From assembly GCF_019175285.1 (NCBI RefSeq), contig NC_056524.1, forward strand, positions 101,650,921 through 101,714,920: a DNA stretch of 64,000 nucleotides. Direction: 5' to 3'. Below the pieces are notes generated by a model. The model was not told where the DNA came from. It did not search any database and was given only the letters and a program-made list of their open reading frames with translations. This stretch comes from Sceloporus undulatus. Taxonomy: Eukaryota > Chordata > Lepidosauria > Squamata > Phrynosomatidae. This document shows positions 52,585 to 61,900 of this stretch, piece after piece. Numbering within the stretch: position 1 is the stretch's first letter; every line of letters starts with the position of its first letter. The position numbers and the translations under genes were made by a program.

Positions 52585-53994
52585 GTTCCCAAGCCAGGCT
52601 GCTTGGGCTGCCGCTTACATCACTAATGACGCACAGATGATTGATATGCATTTTGAAGTGCCGCAAACTAGTGGAGATGATAATCGCGCCAAAGAAGAAG
52701 TGATTACAAGGGGATAATGAAAAGATCCACTTTCATAGTGGGAACAACGGACCTTTTGGAATCAATTTACCAACACAGAGTGAAGGCGAATCGCAAACCG
52801 CTTTAAATGTAAGTGGGAATAGGCCCAGAGAGGGAAATCAGTGCAGGTCACTCAAAATAGCTAACCCTATTACTACTGCCCACTTTGAGGCATTAACTCT
52901 TTCAGTGCAGAACATTGTTGCACTTCCAACAATTTTTTAAACAAGTGATCAGAATTTCAGGAAAACTGTGGTCTGTTGGGTTTGCTTTCCAATACTGGGT
53001 GGCAACTTCAAGTTCCTTGATATTCTTTATTATAGTTCTTTAACGTTAAGATAAACTTGGATCAAACATGAACAGTGCTACTCAAAGAGGTAGTCCATTG
53101 GCCAGTGTCAGTCCATGCTGAATTTACAGGAAGGGCAGAAACAGTTGTACAAGTCTCTGGCCCACTGGGGTAAAAATGCTGTCAAGTCCCTATCTTAGCT
53201 ATCTTAAGAAGCACTGAAATAGAGGATAATTTTGAAAAGAGGGCCATCCTCTATAAAAATGGGCATATTGCCATCATGAATCTATTGTTCTTTGAACTGA
53301 ATATTGGACTTCCAGGTCACAATTTTCTAGAATGCAGAGCTCCTAAATGGTACTGTAAAACTAGCAAATGGGACCTGGCCCTTTTGTTGCTTCTAAAAAA
53401 CCCTGAGACTTGCTACAGCTTGGCACACGTTTTTTTCAGTGCACTGCCACAACAACAAAACTAATGGTTTTGTCCTGAGATATTCATCATGGCTGTCATC
53501 CTAAACCTGTACTTGTTACCCTATTGGCTCATGGAATAGAGTTTTGTGAAAATGGCTGGATAACAGGAGTACACAACAATCCCAGGCTGAGTACACCAGG
53601 AAGATTGTGCAGCCTATATTGGTGGTATAAATACATATTGGTTGTATTTTTTTTTATTTACTCCTATTAGCATTAAACAAAAATGTTCTGAGGCTAGGGT
53701 CCATAAGCCAGCTAGACCAAGAGTTTGTATGGGAGCCTGTCAGTAGTTTGGTTTGAAAACACTGAGGGACAGCCTCAAGGAGATTCTGAGAAGATCTGAG
53801 AAAGATCAGGAAGTGGGAATATAAAGAAGATCATGGGGAAAGAGCATCACCCCTGTTCTACTGTCTCTGTGTTAGAGCCTGGGGCCTTCACCGGCTTCCC
53901 AAGAGCATGTACTGTAAATAAAAACAGGTCTGGGAGCCAAATTATTTCTTGCCTTTAATACACTGCATATAGCTATGAAAAACAGATTGGGAAT
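52585..53994. other. Spacer without recognisable genes
   Basis: Nothing coding seen. The first 240 bp (GTTCCCAAGCC to 'aagtgggaataggccc') look like part of a MITE cut by the gap. The rest shows no family I can name. Confidence 0.5.
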
Positions 53995-54062
53995 CATAGA
54001 ATCATAAAGTTGGAAGAGACCACAAGGGCCATGCAGTCCAATCCCCAAATCATTTCACAGCC
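53995..54062 (-). mobile_element. CR1 LINE 3' tip
   Basis: 'atcatagaatcataaagttg' and 'gaagagaccacaagggccat' followed by 'cagtccaatcccc' is the reversed CR1 3' end, severely 5'-truncated. Confidence 0.75.
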
Positions 54063-54903
54063 CATCCAAAGATCACTTTCAGGACATGTATGGATAAAAG
54101 CAGTCAATGCATATGCATTTCTTCCCTTTAAGAAACAGATGCAACTAAGTTGTTTTCTCATCAAATTCTTTCTGATTGTCTTTTCTTACAAGGACACACA
54201 TCCAACTGAACCAAATAAGAAAATAGAAAGGATAGGGAAGGGCAGGATTTGATTAGAATAGAAACTGAAGGAATATGAGTTACTCCCAAAATGTAAATTT
54301 TATTTAAATCTCAAGATAATTTACAACATTTTTACCTTTAAAAATACCTTTTAATTAAACTCTTTTCTCTTTCCTCTTTTTCCAAAATGTGCTGCTTCTG
54401 AAACTTGACTGGAGTATTTGTTCAGTTGCTTCGCCAGACTGTACTTTGTCCAACCCCTTTAAACACTTTTTAGCTTCATCTCTGATGCATCTCCAAGCAA
54501 TAAAAGGAGGTGTTTTGGCTGAGAACACACACCTCTGAGTTTTGCTTCTTTTCTTGCTAGCTTCTTCAGGTAAGCAATTTACTGTCTTTCCACTCTTCCC
54601 AAAACTTACTTTCTTCATGTTGCTGTCTTACTTTTGAGATGTTTTGTAACCCTGCTTTCTTTTGGAAACAGCTAACTGTTTTTTTCCCCCAGGTCTACTC
54701 ATGTCTTTTCCATGTTATCCAGCTGAAAATTCCAATGATCTTTCACCATATTGCTATAATTTAACATCGCTATTGTCTGATCTACCAAGCCATTTCTCTT
54801 TTTTTCATGTATGATTCTTTTGTCAGAACAGCTCTTTGGCTATTTTGTTGAGCCATACTGGCACAAAACAATTAATTTTTAAAATGTTTCTGTGTTCTAC
54901 AGT

Positions 54904-55023
54904 TGAAGTATTCAGGAATTAGAGCACAGTGACAAGAGTGGTATTTCTTTGTGGCATTGAGCAGAACCCACTTTCTTTAGGAAAAACAACAGATACATCT
55001 AACAAAGACACCAGTAAAGAAGA
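54904..55023 (+). promoter_or_regulatory. Conserved upstream block of copy C (promoter or 5' UTR candidate)
   Basis: GAAGTATTCAGGAATTAG, then 'caagagtggtatttctttg' and 'tggcattgagcag', aligned with copy A ('tagcattcag') and copy B. About 70 bp further upstream also match copy B ('tttggctattttg', 'aacaattaa'). Confidence 0.4.
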
Positions 55024-55092
55024 ATGAATTCAGAAGACACTGAAATGATTAAAATGCTGTTCCAGTACCAACATGGATTTCTTATCTCAAAA
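55024..55092 (+). CDS. ASMT: Copy C exon 1
   Basis: ATG plus 22 codons, M-N-S-E-D-T-E-M-I-K-M-L-F ... L-I-S-K, then GTAAGA. Nearly the same as copy A. Confidence 0.8.
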
Positions 55093-55938
55093 GTAAGATC
55101 TTGAAAATATTGACTTTCAGAGCTTCAGGTCATTCAATGGGTTCGTGGAAAATAATATGCCTGTTTTTGTCTGAATGTGTTTCATTAGCTGTGTAGATGG
55201 GGGAAGGACTGTTTCTCCTGTGTAAAGTTGAAGGCTTTCATGGCTGGCATCCATAGTTTTTTGTGGGGTTTTTTGGGCTATGTGGCCATGTTCTAGCAGA
55301 GTTTCTTTCTGATGTTTCACCAGCATCTGTGGCCGGCATCTTCAGAGAATGCTTTACCTGAAAAAATTGGGTGTATATATATTATGTGAGCATTCCCAGG
55401 CTCACACAGTATATATACACCCAATTTTTCCAGGCAAAGTAATCTATGAAGATGCCAGCCACAGACGCTGGTGAAACGTCAGAAAGAAACTCTGCTAGAA
55501 CATGGCCACATAGCCCAAGAAACCCACAAAAAACTGTTTCTCCTCCTCCTCCTCCTCTTCCAGTTGCAGTGTCTCCAAAGACTCTGTTGTTTTTTTAAAA
55601 AGGAAAATGTTGTCCAGAAAGCTGGGCAGTGATTGCCCTCTACCCATTCCATTCCATTCCATTCGAATTTACTTTGTCCAGTGCCTTAAACTCAGAGACT
55701 CCTATGTTAGTGAAGTAGTGAGTCCCCTCATGAGTTTAATCTGAACTTTAAAGAAGGTGTCCAAAATGATGAACCATAACCTACAAATAGGGTCAGCACT
55801 TTGGATATAGCTCCTTTAAAGTTCAAATTAAAATATTGTACAAATTCAGTGCCTCACTGATATGGAAGCCATCAGTTGCTACAACGCATGTGGCAAGGGT
55901 AAGAAACCATGTAGTTCCCACTGTACCCCACCCCATCC

Positions 55939-55989
<51 letters not shown>

Positions 55990-58900
55990 CCTTCACCTCT
56001 TTTTCTTGTTTCCCACCCTCACACTTTTCTTTCTCAATGGTTTCTCTTTTCTTCTATTCTGCTCTTTATTCAGTCTTTCTCTCTATATTCTTTGTCGCCA
56101 CCTTATTGGGCAGCAGAACCTTTTCTTTCTTTTGCATTTAACAATTTGAAAAGTCTGGGGGTCCTGCAGAAGAAAGTAGCGCATGAAACTTTCCAAAGGC
56201 CAACTTGGAGAAATAACTATCCCAGGCCTACTTTCTACTTTGTTACTGCTAGTTAGGGAAGTTTAGGCAACATATCGCCTAGTGACTGAAGACAGTACTG
56301 CAGCTTACAGACAGATTTTAATTCAGAAACCTTAATTAATCAATTGTTAGTATAATAAGAATTCTCCTGGCTAGCTAGAAAAGGACTTGTGCAACTGAGT
56401 TGCCATTTTTTCTTTCTTTTTTCAAATTGTTACACATGGAGCTAGTAAAGGTCAGACAGGTACCTGTCACAGATATGGCTTGAACATCCAAATATCCTCA
56501 CAGTTTTTATATTTTTCTTTGGAGGAATTTATATTCTGCCCCCATGGACCTTGCCCTCATGCACATTGTAAAGGCTTTGAATTTGGACTGGTATCATTTA
56601 TTAGCCAAACATGTCTGAGGATCAAGAAGTCACATTCAAGAAAAAGCAATAGTGTACAATGGTTCCATACACTAATCTCATAATATTCAACACGGATATT
56701 CAGTTTTTGAAAACATCCAGCTGTATTATATACTCTGAAAGCCACATGATTGCCCATATAAGATGATGATGATGACAAAAGAGGAATATAATAATGTATA
56801 CTCCTAAGTATTGTTTTCTTTCTTTCTTTCTTTCTTTCTTTCTGAACTATTTAACAAGAACAGATAGGGTTTAAAAATTCAGTTCAGATGTATTATATAC
56901 CTTGAAAGCTACCGAGAGGGTATTTCTTAATGAGTGGCCATATAAGAAGATGGTGGCAGTGATGAAGATGGGAATAGTAGTAATGTAAATGTCATTTGTG
57001 TGCATCATTTATTTTTCTTTTTGTACTTTCTTTCTGTCATTCCTAGATCATGTTTACGGCTGCTGAATTGGGAGTATTTGATCTGCTGAGGGAGTCAGAA
57101 GAACCATTGACCTCATCAGCTATTGCTGAATGCCTGGGCACCAGCCACGTAGGAATGGAGAGGCTGCTGGAGGCCTGTGTGGGTTTAAAGTTTCTGAGAA
57201 TGGAGAGGAAAGACAACATAGGTACCCATGTCAGAAGGAAGAAGCACCTCAGTTTCTTTCAAATTTTTGGCTTAAGTAGCTAAAGATGAAACTCAGATCT
57301 GTAGAGTATGTCCAGATTCTCCCTTTATGTACAGCCCATACAGACAGGCCAAAATAAAGCTGCTTCGGGTCACTTTGGAGATCTGCTGTTTAAATGCCGC
57401 ATGCGTCCTAAGAGGCCAGAAGCCACGCCAAAGTCACGCTCCAGTTTTAAGGACTGGAGCGCAGTGTGTCATTTAAACAGCATATCTTCAAAGTGACCTG
57501 AAGCTGCTTTATTTAGGCCTGTTTGTACAGGCCTGTAATTTATATAAGTCCTGCCTTTGTCATTGTTGATCCCTCCTCTTCTCTTCAGTGTTGCTGTTAT
57601 GTTTCTAAATGTATAAATTGCATGCAATTGTCCATCCTATCTTTATATCAACTCCCAATAGTTATTCTGGGAAGAAATCTCCCATCATCTCTCTACTTTC
57701 TCATCCTCTCCCCCCCCGCTGATTTTTCCCATCGCAGCTATGTGCAAATTCACCTTGCCAGTTTTGAATGTTAATTTATTTTAAATGAATTGATGTTTAT
57801 ATATGTGATTACTCACCACCACCACCAGAGTGTGACCTGCCATTAAGTAAAGCAAGGTATTTGCTGTAGACAGCAAATACTACAAGGCAGAGAAGCATTG
57901 AGATAGCAAAAGGCAGGATTCTTCATGCCCCTTAAGCTATCTCAATGCTCAGATATGATAGACAATTTTGTTCTATTGTACTGATTCAACTGCTAGTCCA
58001 GTGCATTGATTGTGTAGCATATCCAAAACTATGGGATGAATTACAGAGTTTATAAATAAAAGAGTGATTTTTATATTTCTTCAAGGATTTTTACTCGTGT
58101 TTATGAACACAGGATTCTTCCACTGAAGTAGGCCATTTGTGGAAAACAATTCAATCAACTAAAGGGATAAGATAGGCATGTTTCATTGTCCCTTTATTAT
58201 TTAACCTGCGTCTTTGAGATTTATCTAGGTTTCTTATGCTAGTGGGATCACATCTTCAACCCCTTGGCTTTTTGATGGATGTTATGGAGATATATATCTC
58301 TGCCCTTATAGTTCTGGAAGCTATAGCCTTAATCTTGGTCCCTATAGTTCTGGAAACATTTAAAAACTTATGTATATATTGGAAATTTTATCAAGAGGAA
58401 AAAAGAAACTTGACTCACTGGTACTCTTTCCACACCATTCTGTTGAGCTGCAATCTGTTTGGAAGGATGACATATTGAAATACTCCAGATTTGTGCATTG
58501 TAAAAAACAAAACAAAACAAAAAACTAGACCAACAATCTGAACTGGACCAGCAAACTAGATCAAAGAATTTAGTCAACTATTAATTGGATAAATTTGATC
58601 CGTACTGTGGTTGCAGCTAGTATTATGATCCTGTGACTAGATATGTATATGCAAGTTCTTTGTTCTTTTCCATAGCTTCCTTTTTGTTCCTTCTTCTTCT
58701 TCTTCTTGTTGTAAAAAAGGATGCAGTCACTCAGCAGTTAAGATGCTGATTCTGATGACTGCAAGATCGGCAGTTCAAGGCCCAAGTGCCATGAGATGGA
58801 GTGAGCTCCCATCACTGGTCCCAGCTTTTGTCAATTTACAGTTTGAAAGCATGTAAAAGTACAAGTAGATAACTAGATACCACTTTGGTGAGAAGGTAAC

Positions 58901-61900
58901 ATTATTCTGTGCAGTCATGCTGGCCACATGATCACAGAGTTGTTTGACACTGCTGGCTCTTCAGCTTAGTAATGAAGATGAACATCACTCACTACAGTTG
59001 GACATGACTTGACAACTTTGTCAAAGGGAAAACCTTTACTTTTAAATGTCAAATAGAATAAATATATAAAACTGTGACTACAATATAGTAATTTTATTCC
59101 TGCTGTTTGCACTAAACAGCAGAATTATCTCAAGGAAAGTGAGACGTGACAAAGGACACAGGATCCTTTTTCAGACAAATATAAATTCACAGTAACTTTG
59201 CTCAAGAGATTTTTGTGATTTGAGAAAATTAAAAATGTGATTAAAATGAATTGATTCCAAAAAATTGTGGGGGAAAGAGTAATGACCTTTCGACAATCTG
59301 GTCTCCTTATTTTCCATCTCAATCTTTTCCCTATATATTTTAAGGTCTTTATGGAAACACAGTCCTTGCTGATCTCTACCTTGCTAAATCAAGCCCCAAA
59401 TCTCAGTATTATTACATGAAGTTACAGTCTGATGTCTACTATCCAGGTCTGCAGTACTTGTCTGATGCTGTAAGGTAAGGATGTTAGGATGGAACTGGTT
59501 TAGCAAATTTGCAGTGAGGGTTTGGATGGGTAGGTTCTATATCCAAGAATCAGACTGAAGTGTTCCTTCACTTCTGTGTGATACTACCATAATTTGTTCA
59601 CATCTTTTTTTATAGCCATAAAGCCAATACTGACATCAAATCCTTGTTCTTCTACTTTCTTCTGCAGTCTCAACAAATATTAATGATGTTTAGCTGTACT
59701 TTGCTTTCTTTTCAAGAGGCATGGCTTTATATAGCCAAATGAGTAAGTGTGAAAGGGTTATTTGAAATATCAGTTTACTGTGTCCTGCCCAGTTAAGACA
59801 CAGAGCTTAGGGACAGATTCTGAACCTAAAGAGAATGCATACATTCTTCAATCAAAGGAAACACCAGCCCTGTGTCTCATTCCACCTGATCCACAGATAT
59901 GATGAACACTCTTTATTGCAAGCCACAACAGCAAAACCCTTTTCAGGTATTGCAATTATAGGACTACGTGACTAGTAAGGCATTCTTTTCTTCTTGAAAA
60001 ACTGGATGCTATCAGGAAACAGCACTTAATGGTTATTCCTTAACTATCTCTGCTGGCCCTGGCTCTACTTCTTGCAAAATGCAAGCAGGTACAATTCAGC
60101 AGATAAGTGGCACATAGCTTATGAGCAGTCTATACAAAGGAAAATGACCTCATTCAAGCTAAGCACATAGAAAGGCCCTAGAAGCAGCCCGGTAACAATC
60201 CCCCTCTTTATAAGTGATTCAATCTTAATTAAGGGCCTGAACAGACAGGCCAAAATAATGCTGATTCGGGTCACTTTGGAGGTAATGCTGTTTAAATGCT
60301 GCATGCGTCCTAAGAGGCCAGAAGCCGTGCCAAAGCCACGTTCCAGTCCTAAGGACTAGAGCGCAGCTTTGGCTGAGCTTCTGGCCTCTTAAGATATGTG
60401 TGTCATTTAAACAGCATACCTCCAAAGTGACCCAATACCATGGCTATATCCACTATTGGTAACATGGATATTTTGAAGGAAGATGCACTGTGTGTTGGTT
60501 GAAACTTGCCAGCCTGATCAAAACAGTTATCTGATTTAATATATAGGCAAGATAGTTTAGAATTTAGAATTCACAATGGAGTTACAAGCATTGATTTAAG
60601 ACAACTAAACACTGACATATCCTATGTCAACATTTTGAACAGAGGAATGAATTCTGAATTTCAAAATATTTGTTTTTAATACTTACATAGCAACAGAGCA
60701 GTACTACCACTATGTCTACATATTTATACGACTCAGAGGACAATATGTTGTGCTTAGAAAAAGAGTGTAATGTTGAATTTGGTGCTTTATGCTGCCTAAT
60801 TTTCATTTATTTATACATAATCTTCTATTTCAGGGAAGGAAAAAGTCAGATCAAATCAAAACATGGACCATCAGTGAATGATTTTTTTCAGCTTGTTTAT
60901 AGGTAATAGCAGTATTTTTCTGTATCATGATTTGCTTTTTAAAAAAATGTTTTTTATTAAACACACATTTTCACACTATAAAGCAATATATATGTGTAAG
61001 TACACACAAAAATCCTTAACTACAAAACAAAACTACCACAAACCAAAAACCACAAAATCCAGGAGAATAGATATGACTTCCAACTTGCCGGCTAGTGGTG
61101 TCAAGTATCATATATTTCAGCATCCTCTGCTTTAAATATATAATAACAAATTTATTAGTATCCACTAATAAAAGTGACTTGTACTTATTGTTGCCACCTA
61201 CTATTCTTTAAATTCTGAATGATGATTATCACTCTTACCTTCTTTCATCTTCTATTCCCACATTTTTCTCATTTTTATTATATCTGCCCGATTTGTATCA
61301 TCTTAATAAATCACACAATATAAATCAAATCCAGAGGAATCATACTAGTTATTCAAACTCAGTTCAACCCAGTCATTATTTTAACTTTTCAGTTATTTGT
61401 ACTTCACATAAGCTTTATTTTCAAGTTTGCACCACTGTAAAAAATAAACTACCACTCCCCCCTCAAGAATATGCTCAAAATCATATATTTTATCACATTC
61501 CTCTACAGTATAACATCTCTCTCATCACAGTCCTCCTGGGTAGTAGGACCTTCATATCCATGGGGTTCCATTCTGGACCCCTGCACAGATATGAAAAAAT
61601 CCGGGACCTGAAGTCCTATTGTCCCTAATGGCGGTGCACCGTTTGGGACAATGGGGCTTGCTGTCTGTGAATGCTGAAATCTGTGGATCTCTGTCTTTTC
61701 ATTATCTTCCTCTCCTCCTCTTCTTTCAGTTCGTCATTGTCTCATCCTCTCAGTATCTGAGCCACTAGTTGGTTTTTTAAAATTCTGTTAATCCTTCTCC
61801 CAGACTTTGTTTCATGCTCTCTTTGAAATCATACTTCAAATTAATATAAATCTGACACATATCTGCTCTTTACTCTTCTTTCAGCTGTCCTAGTTCAGCC

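Larger units (their letters stand above)
55220..55532. mobile_element. Inverted-arm retroelement insertion with hammerhead-like cores
   Basis: 313 bp between perfect 12-bp duplications ACTGTTTCTCCT (55208-55219 and 55533-55544). The two arms of about 140 bp are inverted copies meeting at a 'gggtgtatatata' palindrome. Each arm has the order 'catggccacatagccc', then a hammerhead-like core. Widespread in squamates as a repeat. Class is inferred as Penelope-like from the long duplication plus ribozyme-like motif. Intron 1 of copy C. Confidence 0.6.

Noticed and set aside
55836-56149. Phe/Leu-rich frames of 95-101 codons
   Set aside because: Produced by the (TTTC)n microsatellite.
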